From an uncultured Clostridia bacterium (lineage in GTDB: Bacteria > Bacillota > Clostridia > TANB77 > CAG-508), in the NCBI GenBank assembly GCA_934177725.1, contig CAKPPO010000004.1:21776-85775 (forward strand): 64,000 nt of DNA, given 5' to 3'. A program made the position numbers and the translations under genes. Below, in pieces: positions 1-8,123 of this stretch. The notes beneath the pieces were generated by a model. That model was not told the DNA's origin and did not search any database. It saw nothing but the letters and a program-made list of their open reading frames with translations. Each line of letters begins with the position of its first letter. Positions within the stretch are counted from its first letter, which is position 1.

Positions 1-186
1 ATGACCTGCTTCTTTTAATCTTTTTGAAATTAAGAAACTTGATAAATGCCCTACATGAAGACTATCCGCTGTTGGATCTGTTCCAATGTAAAATGTAAGT
101 CCTCCTTTATTTAATTTTTCTTCCAATTCTGGACTTGATATGTCTTTTATAAGTCCTCTCCATTTTAATTCTTCAACTAATGTCAT
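1..186 (-). CDS. tyrS: Tyrosyl-tRNA synthetase, N-terminal part (cut by window edge)
   Basis: The first 62 codons of a class I aminoacyl-tRNA synthetase that charges tRNA-Tyr. The reading starts MTLVEELKWRGLIKD and contains GTDPTADSLHVGH, the TyrRS form of the HIGH signature in the ATP-binding site. The ATG at 184-186 follows GGGAGG at 195-200. The rest of the gene lies left of position 1. A T-box leader with a Tyr-type specifier lies directly upstream, which independently supports the assignment. Confidence 0.95.
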   Translation of the reverse strand, partial: MTLVEELKWRGLIKDISSPELEEKLNKGGLTFYIGTDPTADSLHVGHLSSFLISKRLKEAGH

Positions 187-239
187 TTTTATTTCCTCCC
201 TAATTTTTATAATATTTTCTAATTTAAACTTTTTTGGCT

Positions 240-268
240 GTGGTAAAAACGGGCGTCCCTTTTGCCAC
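240..268 (+). repeat. 29-nt REP-like palindrome, copy A
   Basis: An imperfect palindrome, GTGGTAAAA at the left and TTTTGCCAC at the right, with a GC-rich centre (GGGCGTCCC). It is the same length and has the same arms as the copies at 6205, 7288 and 8124. It lies between the T-box terminator and the tyrS ribosome-binding site, so it is transcribed in the leader. Confidence 0.75.
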
Positions 269-273
269 AAAAA

Positions 274-497
274 GAGCCAAATACATCCTGTTAAAGGACG
301 ATTTGACTCGTGGTACCACCTTTATTTACTTATTTTAATAAGCCTTATTTAGCTGTTCGTAGCTCAAACGTTAATTACTATAAGAATTGTAATTCACAAT
401 TTTATATGCTAATAGTTTTCACCTACCACTATCTCTCTTTAAAGTTACTATAAAATTACTACTAGGTTTCTTTTTAAATCGCAATTAAATTAATTAT
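274..497 (-). promoter_or_regulatory. T-box leader of tyrS
   Basis: Transcribed leftwards. The stem I region carries the AGAGAG and GGTAGGTG landmarks (plus 420-445). A TAC triplet at 389-391, in the expected specifier region, would pair with the tRNA-Tyr anticodon. The conserved T-box core GGTGGTACCACG is at 310-321. The competing terminator is the hairpin 274-309, with a T-run at 269-273. Uncharged tRNA-Tyr would favour antitermination and tyrS expression. Confidence 0.92.
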
Positions 498-503
498 ATT
501 TGT

Positions 504-532
504 ATTATACTATATATTTTTTTGCATTGCAA
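504..532 (-). promoter_or_regulatory. Promoter of the tyrS T-box transcript
   Basis: TTGCAA (527-532), a 17-nt spacer and TATAAT (504-509) on the minus strand. This is a near-consensus sigma-A promoter placing the start near 497, just upstream of the T-box stem I. Confidence 0.75.
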
Positions 533-554
533 GTAAATGATTATTTTTTTATGT

Positions 555-589
555 AAAGGACAAAAGTGACCCGTCCCCAAATGTCCTTT
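555..589 (-). repeat. GGGAC-type repeat / hairpin after the MATE gene
   Basis: AAAGGACA (555-562) and TGTCCTTT (582-589) form a perfect 8-bp stem around GGGGACGGGTCACTT (read on the minus strand). It overlaps the stop codon of the MATE gene and is followed by a run containing seven T residues at 544-550 on the plus strand, so termination function is uncertain. The GGGACGGGTC core recurs at 17411-17420. Confidence 0.55.
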
Positions 590-2576
590 ATCTTTCTTTT
601 ACCACATTACATATTACATCTGCACTTTTTTCTACTCCTAGTAGGTCACTGTTTATACAAATATCATAGTTGCTAAAGTCTTTCCAATCTTTGTCTGTGT
701 AGTGTTTGTAATGATTTGCTCTTAATTTGTCTATTCTTTCTATCTCTTTTTTAGCTTTATCTTCTTCATATCCATATATTTGTGTAGCTCTCTTTATTTT
801 ATCTTCCATTCCACTATATACAAATACTTTTACTACATTTTTTTCATCTTTTAATATAAAGTCTGCACATCTTCCTATTATTACACATGAGTCTTTTGAT
901 GCTAATTCTTTTATTAGTTCAGATTCTTTTACAAATAATTCATCTGCATTATCTAGTCCCATATAATATCCGTTATTTAATATTGCTGATGCATCTCTTT
1001 TTTGTTCATTATTTTCTATGTATTCTTCTGATAGACCTGTTGCTTCTGCTAGTTTTGTAATAATTTCTTTATCATAAAATTTAATTCCTAGCTTATCTGC
1101 AATTAGTCTTCCCACATATCTTCCACCTGAACCATATTCTCTAGAAACTGTTATTACTACATGGTCTTTTACCTTTTTGTCTGTGCTTGTATCATCTACT
1201 AAAGCTTCACTCTTGACTTTTCCTTTTCCTAAATGTTTCATTTCTACTATAATTAATATTCCTGATATTACAAATGCTAATCCATCTGCAAATGGTCCTG
1301 CATATAATACTCCAATTAGTCCAAATAAACTACCAAATGTAACCATTGCTGGTATTAAAAATGCTATTTGTCTAGATAATGAAAGTATTGCACTTTTTGC
1401 ACTCTTTCCAATTGCTTGGAAGAATATTCCTGATGGTATTTGTATTCCATTAAAAATTACCAACATTAAATATGTTCTAAATGCTATACAGGCAAATTCC
1501 ATGTACAAATCATTTCCACTACCAAATATTGATATAAGCTTATCTGGTATTGTTTGAAATAATATGAATGCTATTGTGCTAATTATTAAACTTAAACCTA
1601 ATACATATTTTAAGGTTTTCTTTACTCTATCATATTTTCCTGCACCATAATTATAACCCAATATTGGTTGTGAACCTGCTGCAATTCCTATTATTATACT
1701 ATTTAATATTTGGCTAATCTTCATAACTATACCAAGTACTGTAATTGGTATATCTGCACCATATTTTGACTCTGCACCATATTTTCCAAGTAAATTGTTT
1801 TCAAACGCTATAACTAACACTATACTCATTTCTGTAATAAAACTACTTATTCCTAATGCTGATACTTTTCTCATAACTTGTGCTTGTGGTTTTAATTCTT
1901 CTTTACATATTTTTATAGATTTAAATTTCTTAATATAAAATACATTTATTAAAAATGTTACTATTTGGCTTATGACTGTTGCAATTGCCGCACCTTCTAC
2001 TCCCATATCTAATGGAAATATAAATATAGGGTCTAATATAACATTTAATATTGCTCCTATTACCATAGATGTCATTGCATATTTGGGATTTCCATCTGCT
2101 CTTATTATAGAATTCAATGTTGTACCTATCATCATAAATGGAAGTCCTATTACTATAATCCATCCATATCCTAATGCAAATGGTCTTATATTTTCTGTAC
2201 ATCCAAATAAATTTAATAATTGTGGTAAGAAAATTAAGTATGTTGCACAAAGTAATACTGAAACAATTATTGAAATTGTAATTGCATTTCCTACACCTTT
2301 TGCTGCTTCTTTTTGTTTTTTCTCTCCTAATTTTAAACTAAGATATGCTGCACCACCATCTCCAAACATTAATGCAAATGCTAAGCATATCATTGTAAGT
2401 GGAAATACTACGTTTGTTGCTCCGTTTCCTAATATTCCTACTCCCCAGCCTATGAAAATTTGGTCAACTATATTATATAAAGAGTTTACTAACAATGATA
2501 TTATACATGGTACTGCAAATTTTCTAATTAGTTTTCCTATTTTTTCATAACCTAAAATGTTCTCTTCTTTTTCCAT
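588..2576 (-). CDS. MATE family efflux transporter fused to a cytidylate-kinase-like domain
   Basis: 662 residues. Residues 1 to about 450 are a 12-helix MATE (multi-antimicrobial extrusion) transporter, which uses an ion gradient to export organic cations or drugs. From about residue 468 a soluble domain begins with VITVSREYGSGGRYVGRLIA, a P-loop-like start typical of the cytidylate-kinase-like family, and continues with KFYDKEI and CVIIGRCADFIL. The two parts are in one uninterrupted frame. The kinase-like half may act on nucleotides or regulate transport; its substrate is not evident. The ATG at 2574-2576 follows AAGAAAGGATGAAG. The gene is preceded by a leader with a terminator-like hairpin, so attenuation is likely. 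Confidence 0.88.
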   Translation of the reverse strand: MEKEENILGYEKIGKLIRKFAVPCIISLLVNSLYNIVDQIFIGWGVGILGNGATNVVFPLTMICLAFALMFGDGGAAYLSLKLGEKKQKEAAKGVGNAITISIIVSVLLCATYLIFLPQLLNLFGCTENIRPFALGYGWIIVIGLPFMMIGTTLNSIIRADGNPKYAMTSMVIGAILNVILDPIFIFPLDMGVEGAAIATVISQIVTFLINVFYIKKFKSIKICKEELKPQAQVMRKVSALGISSFITEMSIVLVIAFENNLLGKYGAESKYGADIPITVLGIVMKISQILNSIIIGIAAGSQPILGYNYGAGKYDRVKKTLKYVLGLSLIISTIAFILFQTIPDKLISIFGSGNDLYMEFACIAFRTYLMLVIFNGIQIPSGIFFQAIGKSAKSAILSLSRQIAFLIPAMVTFGSLFGLIGVLYAGPFADGLAFVISGILIIVEMKHLGKGKVKSEALVDDTSTDKKVKDHVVITVSREYGSGGRYVGRLIADKLGIKFYDKEIITKLAEATGLSEEYIENNEQKRDASAILNNGYYMGLDNADELFVKESELIKELASKDSCVIIGRCADFILKDEKNVVKVFVYSGMEDKIKRATQIYGYEEDKAKKEIERIDKLRANHYKHYTDKDWKDFSNYDICINSDLLGVEKSADVICNVVKER

Positions 2577-2631
2577 TTTTTTACTTCATCCTTTCTTATA
2601 TATATTTTTGTATCTTAACTTTACTAAACGC

Positions 2632-2742
2632 AAAAAAATAACACTTCTTTTCAAGTGTTGTTCGTTAATCATTGCTTAAATTAACAATGTGCGTTTCCAT
2701 TCTTGCATTACTTATAATAACACAATTTTAAAAAGTTGTCAA
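2632..2742 (-). promoter_or_regulatory. Promoter and attenuator-like leader of the MATE gene
   Basis: TTGACA (2737-2742), 17 nt and TATTAT (2714-2719) make a near-consensus promoter. The leader then holds a 12-codon reading frame at 2665-2700 (METHIVNLSND) and the hairpin AACACTT/AAGTGTT at 2640-2659, followed by ATTTTTTT on the minus strand, an intrinsic terminator form. GTTAAT and ATTAAC upstream can pair with each other. The layout fits a leader-peptide or ligand-controlled attenuator. The promoter and hairpin are visible; the control is inferred. Confidence 0.6.
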
Positions 2743-2822
2743 AGTATTATCAATTTTTTATTTTCATTTTTTACCACATTTCATTCTTATAGAACTACAT
2801 TTTATTTTATATTTGTAACAAT

Positions 2823-2852
2823 AAAAAGCACACAATAAAATGTGTACTTTTT
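2823..2852 (-). terminator. Intrinsic terminator of the 158-aa gene
   Basis: AAAAAGTACACA and TGTGTGCTTTTT (minus strand) form a hairpin ending in a T-run that overlaps the stop codon of the gene at 2851. Confidence 0.7.
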
Positions 2853-3327
2853 ATCTTGTAACCTTATAAATTCCTACAAAATTCCACGGAAAATAGTTCA
2901 ATTTATCCCTGTCGAAATTTTGTATTTCGTTCATTCCTCTATATTTCCATTTTTCCGTCCATAAGCCTTTTTCAAATCTCCAAAAATGATAATCTGCAAT
3001 TTGCCCGTTATAACCCTTTACAAACAAAGCGATTTTATATTGATTATCAAGTAATCCTTTCTCCATTGAAGATTCTTCTATTTTCAATTTTAATGTTTCA
3101 AAATCTGAAAATAAAAGTTTTTTTATTTCTTCAAATGAAAAATATTTTTCATAAATTGATTTCTTTTGGCTTATTGCACCTACCCGATATAATTCTAATT
3201 TTGGATAAGTTGCACCTAATGCATGTGAATAACAATTTGTATTATTTTTTACATTAGTTTCTGTATATCTTTCAAATAATGGATTAGAATGAACTTGTTG
3301 TGTTAGTATAGCTGTATAATCCTTCAT
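2851..3327 (-). CDS. Putative cysteine-hydrolase-like protein, unknown role
   Basis: 158 residues, no signal peptide or membrane segment. It contains NTNCYSHALGA (about residues 30-40) and IADYHFWRFEKG (about 110-121). An N-C-Y-(S/A)-x-A-L motif followed by a D-(Y/F)-H-(F/W) motif is typical of small papain-like or NlpC/P60-like hydrolases, where Cys and His would be the catalytic pair. This is a resemblance only. The gene stands alone, with its own promoter (3387-3415) and terminator, and contains one of the few in-frame CGG codons in the window (about 3183), which may hint at acquisition. Confidence 0.6.
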   Translation of the reverse strand: MKDYTAILTQQVHSNPLFERYTETNVKNNTNCYSHALGATYPKLELYRVGAISQKKSIYEKYFSFEEIKKLLFSDFETLKLKIEESSMEKGLLDNQYKIALFVKGYNGQIADYHFWRFEKGLWTEKWKYRGMNEIQNFDRDKLNYFPWNFVGIYKVTR

Positions 3328-3386
3328 TGTGTATTTCCTTTCTCCTTATTAAGGATACTAACCTCTTTTACCAAGTTTCTTATAAC

Positions 3387-3415
3387 ATTATATCATTTTT
3401 TTTAGCGTTTTTCAA
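3387..3415 (-). promoter_or_regulatory. Promoter of the 158-aa gene
   Basis: TTGAAA (3410-3415), a 17-nt spacer and TATAAT (3387-3392) on the minus strand. An AAGGAGAAAGG ribosome-binding site follows before the ATG at 3325-3327. Confidence 0.7.
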
Positions 3416-3455
3416 TATTATGTAAAGAATATATATTGTCAAAACCTGCTCAACT

Positions 3456-4901
3456 TTATATTTGATTTGTAATAACTATACTATTTATATTCGTTTCACT
3501 ATCGACATTGTCTTCTATCTCTGTTCTTGTTTCAGTATTCACTACTTCTAAATTACAATATTTTTTTGCATATTCTATTACATCATATGAAGTTCCATTA
3601 AATATCATTGTATATTCTTCTCTACCATTATTTATAACAAAATATACTTTTTCTAGTGCCGTTGGTACTAATTCTTTTCCTAAATAATTTACTATACCAT
3701 ATACTACTTTGTTATTTCTATTTTCATTTTCTACTGTTTTTGAAACTACAATTGCCTTTATATCTGGAACTATTAATGTACTATTAGAAGTATTATTGTT
3801 TGCTATGCATCCTAATCCAGTATATTCAATTGGTAATATAAGTTTTCCTTTTTTATCATACATTCCCCATTTATCATTTTGTCTTACTGGAATTGCATTA
3901 TTAAATAGTAAATATGGGTTTTTAATATCACTGTTTTGGAACTTTGTTGTATCTATTCCAATTTCATCATATTCTAAATAAATTAATATTTTACCGTTCT
4001 TTTCTATAACGCCCTTTTTGTTATTATTTGTTGCCAAATATAAATTCAAATCTTTATCTATTTGTTTTAAACTATCATACTGTGGACTAACCTTAGTTTC
4101 CCCATCTGCTGTAATAATTCCTACTTTGTTTTCTGGTGTTTTTACTATAAATTCTTGTGTACTTTCTACAAATTCAATATTTGAATATTTAGTTCCTACT
4201 ATTTCTCCTTCATTTAGTTTGTATATTCCATATCTAATATCTTTACTATTAGTATTTTTATCTGTATTATCTATATTTTGTATTATCATTAATCCATATA
4301 GTAATGCCTTTTGATTTTTAAAGTCTTTAGAAACAGCTGAAGTTTTCATATTTTTTGTGTAATAATCTACTAAATATGGTAATGTATATATTTCAATTTT
4401 ATTTTCCTTTGTTTTATTTGTTACTTGCATATTACATGCAACTCCAAGTCCTTCTAATGGAATATATAACTTTTTATTTATTCTTTTTACTGGTTTTTCT
4501 ATCGTAAAATACTCATAGTCTATTTGATTTGCAGGTGTCTTATAAATTATATTTGAATCTTTTTCAAATGTACAAATTTCGTTTTTCCCCTCTAGATATC
4601 CTTTTGATGTATCTTCCGTATATTGTTTATACCCACTATTATAATATTTGTAATCAATCATAGGAGCAATATCTTCTAAAGATATATATATTGTATCTCC
4701 TTCATACACAAACAAATCACTTTTTGTTGAGGCTTGTTTATTATCTATATAAAATTTGAATTCTTTTCCTTCTAAGTAATTAATTACTACAAGTAATATT
4801 ATACTTGTTACTAAAAGTACAGCTATTACTATTGAAATAATTATCATTGTTTTTTTAGTTTTTCTATTTTTTTCTTCTTGATTTGTTCCTATAATTTCCA
4901 T
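3456..4901 (-). CDS. Membrane-anchored WG-repeat protein
   Basis: 481 residues. A short cytoplasmic start is followed by one transmembrane helix (about 20-40, IIISIVIAVLLVTSIILLVV), so most of the chain is extracytoplasmic. Residues 50-170 resemble the stalk domain of copper-amine-oxidase-like surface proteins (LFVYEGDTIYISLEDI, KLYIPLEGLG). Three or four WG-type beta repeats follow: VGIITADGETKVSPQYDSL, KGVIEKNGKI, and KWGMYDKKGKLILPIEY. WG repeats usually mediate protein or envelope interactions. The start is 27 nt downstream of the tgt stop, so the two are probably cotranscribed, but no functional link to tRNA modification is apparent. Confidence 0.75.
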   Translation of the reverse strand: MEIIGTNQEEKNRKTKKTMIIISIVIAVLLVTSIILLVVINYLEGKEFKFYIDNKQASTKSDLFVYEGDTIYISLEDIAPMIDYKYYNSGYKQYTEDTSKGYLEGKNEICTFEKDSNIIYKTPANQIDYEYFTIEKPVKRINKKLYIPLEGLGVACNMQVTNKTKENKIEIYTLPYLVDYYTKNMKTSAVSKDFKNQKALLYGLMIIQNIDNTDKNTNSKDIRYGIYKLNEGEIVGTKYSNIEFVESTQEFIVKTPENKVGIITADGETKVSPQYDSLKQIDKDLNLYLATNNNKKGVIEKNGKILIYLEYDEIGIDTTKFQNSDIKNPYLLFNNAIPVRQNDKWGMYDKKGKLILPIEYTGLGCIANNNTSNSTLIVPDIKAIVVSKTVENENRNNKVVYGIVNYLGKELVPTALEKVYFVINNGREEYTMIFNGTSYDVIEYAKKYCNLEVVNTETRTEIEDNVDSETNINSIVITNQI

Positions 4902-4928
4902 AAAAATCCTCCATTATTTTCTTTTGTT

Positions 4929-6056
4929 TTAATCTTCATGATAATATTTTTTATAAAACTCTTCTGCAAAAGTTCCTAAATTATCATTCTCTATTTCTAT
5001 TCTAACTCTTTCCATTAGTTTCGTCAAGAACCTTAAATTATGAAGTGATAATAATCGTACACCTAATATTTCGTTTGCTTTTACTAAGTGACGGATATAT
5101 GCTCTTGTATAGTTTTTACAAGTGTAGCAGTCACATTCTGGGTCTAATGGTGTAAAATCTCTTTCATATGTTGCATTTCTTACTACAACCTTTCCATTCC
5201 ATGTCATTGCAGTTCCATTTCTTGCAATTCTTGTTGGTAAAACACAATCACACATATCTATTCCTGCTTTTGCAGCTTCTATTAAATAGTCTGGTGTTCC
5301 TACTCCCATTAAGTAACGTGGTTTGTTTTCTGGCATAAGTGGTGCAGTATACCTAAGTATCTTTAAAAATTCTTCTTTGGGTTCTCCTACACTAATTCCA
5401 CCTATAGCATAACCTGGAAAGTCTAATTTTATTAAATCTTCTGCACTTTTCTTTCTTAGATCTTCATAAAAACCACCTTGAATAATTCCAAATAATCCTT
5501 GTGTATCTGTATTTTTGTGAGCTTTTTTACAACGAATTGCCCATCTTGTAGTTCTTTCCATTGAATTTTTTGCATATTCATAAATTGATGGATATGGACA
5601 GCATTCATCAAATGACATTATAATATCTGCTCCTAATGCTTCTTCTATTTCCATTACTTTTTCTGGTGTAAAGAAATGTTTACTACCATCCAAATGAGAT
5701 TTAAACTCAACACCATCTTCTGAAATTGTACGTAAATCACTTAAACTAAAAACTTGAAATCCCCCACAATCTGTTAATATTGGTTTATTCCATCTCATGA
5801 AATTATGAAGTCCACCTGCTTCTTTTACTAGTTCATGACCTGGTCTTAAATATAAATGATATGTATTTGATAAAATTATTTGAGCCTTTACATCATTTTC
5901 CAACTCTTCTGGTGTTAAAGATTTAACTGTTGCTTGTGTTCCAACTGGCATAAATATTGGTGTTTGTATATCTCCATGAGGAGTATGAATTACTCCTCTT
6001 CTTGCTCCTGTCTGTTTACATTCGTGTAATAATTCATATGTTATTGCTGGTTTCAT
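4929..6056 (-). CDS. tgt: tRNA-guanine transglycosylase
   Basis: 375 residues from MKPAITYELLHECKQ. It exchanges guanine-34 for the queuosine precursor in tRNAs with GUN anticodons. Diagnostic parts are TDCGGFQVFSL (substrate pocket with the catalytic-site Asp), SFDECCPYPS, LMGVGTPDYL, DCVLPTRIARNG and the zinc-site pattern CDCYTC followed by a His. The start at 6056 was preferred to an upstream in-frame ATG at 6137 because it matches the family's N-terminus and follows AAGGAAG. queA, the next queuosine enzyme, lies 2.1 kb upstream on the same strand. The intervening prepilin and transposase suggest that a former queA-tgt neighbourhood was split. Confidence 0.95.
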   Translation of the reverse strand: MKPAITYELLHECKQTGARRGVIHTPHGDIQTPIFMPVGTQATVKSLTPEELENDVKAQIILSNTYHLYLRPGHELVKEAGGLHNFMRWNKPILTDCGGFQVFSLSDLRTISEDGVEFKSHLDGSKHFFTPEKVMEIEEALGADIIMSFDECCPYPSIYEYAKNSMERTTRWAIRCKKAHKNTDTQGLFGIIQGGFYEDLRKKSAEDLIKLDFPGYAIGGISVGEPKEEFLKILRYTAPLMPENKPRYLMGVGTPDYLIEAAKAGIDMCDCVLPTRIARNGTAMTWNGKVVVRNATYERDFTPLDPECDCYTCKNYTRAYIRHLVKANEILGVRLLSLHNLRFLTKLMERVRIEIENDNLGTFAEEFYKKYYHED

Positions 6057-6156
6057 TTTTTTATTTCTTCCTTTTCTTGTTTTCTTTTTTGTTATTTTTT
6101 CGTTTAATATTATACTAAATATAAAATTAAAAAGCAATTATAATTAATAAGATTAC

Positions 6157-6246
6157 AAAAAACACTAAATTATTTTATATTATAATTTAGTGCTTTTTAC
6201 TTTTGTGGCAAAAGGGCCAGCCTTTTTTACCACATTTATTTTTTTA
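6157..6246 (-). repeat. 90-bp perfect direct repeat, copy 1 (terminator plus REP-like palindrome)
   Basis: Identical over 90 bp to 7240-7329, offset 1083. On the minus strand it holds a 29-nt GTGG...CCAC palindrome (6205-6233) and then an AT-rich terminator hairpin (6163-6192, arms CACTAAATTAT/ATAATTTAGTG) with a T-run. It sits immediately after the prepilin stop codon. Confidence 0.9.
6205..6233 (-). repeat. 29-nt REP-like palindrome, copy B
   Basis: On the minus strand it starts GTGGTAAAAAAG and ends CCCTTTTGCCAC. The 9-nt arms pair with one G-T wobble. Orientation is opposite to copies A (240) and D (8124). Confidence 0.75.
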
Positions 6247-6247
6247 T

Positions 6248-7075
6248 CTATTGGTACATTATTGTCGCAGAATTTGTATTTATCTGTTTTCCAAGAACGC
6301 CACCAGATGTAGTTATATATATTATATCTCCATTTTTCACTTCTACATTATTTTTATTATATACATTATATTCATATCCATACTTAGCTTGATATGTGTA
6401 AGCCGCAATGTCATTTATATATATTTTTAAAATTCCATTGTTAGTTCCATTTCCCAATTCGCAACATCCATAAATAGAAACTTTTCCATCTTTTTTTATT
6501 GTTATTTTGTTTTCATTGTTACTTGCTATTTCATCATTGCAATAAACAACATTATTTATTAATGTTCCATCAGCTGATGTACACAATTGCCATGTAGCAA
6601 TTGCCATTCCAGAGTTACTCATATCTTTAGTTCCTGTTATCTTTCCCCCATTTATCCATGCTGTTTTTCCATCTGCTATATCTTCTGCTGTAGCAGTTGC
6701 ACTTTTGGTTACTTCTTTTAAAATCTCCTTTATATTATTTGTAAAAATAGATGTTTCTGCTGAAACCTCAGGTTTTGTTCCTCCTGCTTCTTCTATTGCA
6801 TTTGCTATTGCAGTTTTAAATTCCGTTAATTTTGCTATTGAGTCATATGGTAAATTACCTGAATTAGCTCCTTCGTTCTCTAATTGCCCATATAATTCAT
6901 TTAGTTGAGTTTCCTCTTGTATCTTTGCAAACTCTGTATTCTCTTTAGCCTTTTTAGCTATTGTTATTATACCATTATCTCCTAAAATTAAATTAATACT
7001 AATACCAGCTAAGATTATCAGTACTATTATTGTCACTACTAATGCTACTAATGTTATACCTTTATTATTTTTCAT
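6248..7075 (-). CDS. Prepilin-like surface protein
   Basis: 275 residues. The N-terminus MKNNKGITLVALVVTIIVLI is a type IV prepilin-like leader: basic residues, a Gly, then a long hydrophobic helix. Position 5 after the Gly is Ala instead of the usual Glu. A helical region follows (residues 30-75), then TKSATATAEDIADGKTAWIN with GGKITGT, a repeat-like segment common in clostridial prepilins, and a beta-rich C-terminus. It would be processed by a prepilin peptidase and assembled or anchored at the cell surface. RBS AGGAGG precedes the ATG. It shares a 34-bp promoter block with the prepilin gene at 14957 and ends in the 90-bp repeat. Confidence 0.75.
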   Translation of the reverse strand: MKNNKGITLVALVVTIIVLIILAGISINLILGDNGIITIAKKAKENTEFAKIQEETQLNELYGQLENEGANSGNLPYDSIAKLTEFKTAIANAIEEAGGTKPEVSAETSIFTNNIKEILKEVTKSATATAEDIADGKTAWINGGKITGTKDMSNSGMAIATWQLCTSADGTLINNVVYCNDEIASNNENKITIKKDGKVSIYGCCELGNGTNNGILKIYINDIAAYTYQAKYGYEYNVYNKNNVEVKNGDIIYITTSGGVLGKQINTNSATIMYQ

Positions 7076-7170
7076 TTTCTTTTGTTCCTCCTATTTTTAC
7101 TTTAGTGTTTCCAAAAATTTATTGAATTATAAAATAATATTATGTTTATAAGTTATTACATTTATTTTAT

Positions 7171-7204
7171 ATAATTTTACTAATAAATTTTTATTACGTC
7201 AATA
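7171..7204 (-). promoter_or_regulatory. Prepilin promoter with palindromic spacer (shared block, copy 1)
   Basis: TTGACG (7197-7202), 17 nt, TAAAAT (7174-7179). The spacer contains TAATAAAAATTTATTA, a 7-bp-arm palindrome lying between -35 and -10. The whole 34-bp block is identical at 16371-16404 before the other prepilin gene, so both are probably controlled by one factor. Confidence 0.75.
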
Positions 7205-7239
7205 TGTTACTACTTTTAATTTTAAATTTTACATATACA

Positions 7240-7329
7240 AAAAAACACTAAATTATTTTATATTATAATTTAGTGCTTTTTACTTTTGTGGCAAAAGGGC
7301 CAGCCTTTTTTACCACATTTATTTTTTTA
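7240..7329 (-). repeat. 90-bp perfect direct repeat, copy 2
   Basis: Identical to 6157-6246. It covers the last two Lys codons and stop of the transposase, palindrome copy C (7288-7316), and the terminator hairpin 7246-7275. One copy is therefore physically joined to the transposase 3' end. Confidence 0.9.
7288..7316 (-). repeat. 29-nt REP-like palindrome, copy C
   Basis: Same sequence as copy B. It begins 2 nt after the transposase stop codon on the minus strand, starting with the tetranucleotide GTGG typical of REP elements. Confidence 0.75.
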
Positions 7330-8068
7330 ACAATATTCTTCTTATCTTTTCCCTATGTACTTTTATTAGACTTTCCATTTTTTTGTAAGATAAATTATAA
7401 CTATGTCTTAAAACATACGATATTTCTTTTATTAGTTCATTATTGCTATTTACATCTTCTATAGAAATATCATACTTTTTTAAAAAATACTCTATATATC
7501 TGTTATATTGTATTTCATTATCTTCTTTTATCTCAATATAGTCGTTTTCTTGTATTTTCTCTTCTCTATGCATATTTTTATATAATTCTACATCAAAAAA
7601 CATATCCCTTAACATTTCTTTATCTTTTAAAAAGCTATTATAACTAGAATATATATATTGACTTGCATCATTACATATTTGAGCCTTTACTGGATTATTA
7701 TGTATATATATAATGCAATTAATAAAATGGTTTTGATCTCTTATTACCTGCGATTTATATCTATCTCTATACACATAACCAACTCTATTTTGATTTTTAT
7801 TATAATATATTGCGTATATTGTATTTATCTTTTGCATAAATTTAATTATATCTTCTATATCTATATAGTTGACTAATATATGCACATGATTGTCCATGAC
7901 ACAATATGCTATAACATTTATTTTATATTTTTCACTGTATTCCTTTAATAGTTTTATGTATTCTTTCTTTTGAATATCTTTTTTAAATATTTTTTCTCTA
8001 TTAATTCCTTGAACCATAATATGTAAATATTTCTTTTCTTTTATTAATCTTCTTTTTAAACGGGGCAT
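7319..8068 (-). CDS. REP-associated tyrosine transposase (RAYT, IS200-like Y1 family)
   Basis: 249 residues. MPRLKRRLIKEKKYLHIMVQ opens a Y1 HUH single-strand transposase. The metal-binding HUH motif is His61-Val-His63 in YCVMDNHVHILV, and the catalytic Tyr is most likely Tyr121 in YIHNNPVKA, the motif typical of TnpA-REP. Such proteins nick and join single-stranded DNA at hairpins preceded by GT(A/G)G and are thought to spread REP palindromes. Here 29-nt GTGG palindromes lie on both sides, copy C just after the stop and copy D 56 nt upstream in inverse orientation. The C-terminal 90 residues look like a helical or HTH-like extension. RBS AAGAAGGAA precedes the ATG. Confidence 0.9.
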   Translation of the reverse strand: MPRLKRRLIKEKKYLHIMVQGINREKIFKKDIQKKEYIKLLKEYSEKYKINVIAYCVMDNHVHILVNYIDIEDIIKFMQKINTIYAIYYNKNQNRVGYVYRDRYKSQVIRDQNHFINCIIYIHNNPVKAQICNDASQYIYSSYNSFLKDKEMLRDMFFDVELYKNMHREEKIQENDYIEIKEDNEIQYNRYIEYFLKKYDISIEDVNSNNELIKEISYVLRHSYNLSYKKMESLIKVHREKIRRILLKK

Positions 8069-8123
8069 AAATATTCCTTCTTTCTTTTTTTATTTAAGCC
8101 CCTATTTTTTATTTTTGTGTTTT

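Noticed and set aside
1972..2550. 192-codon plus-strand frame opposite the MATE gene
   Set aside because: It is antisense to a well-conserved transporter, has no ribosome-binding site or family resemblance, and is typical of shadow frames in AT-rich DNA.
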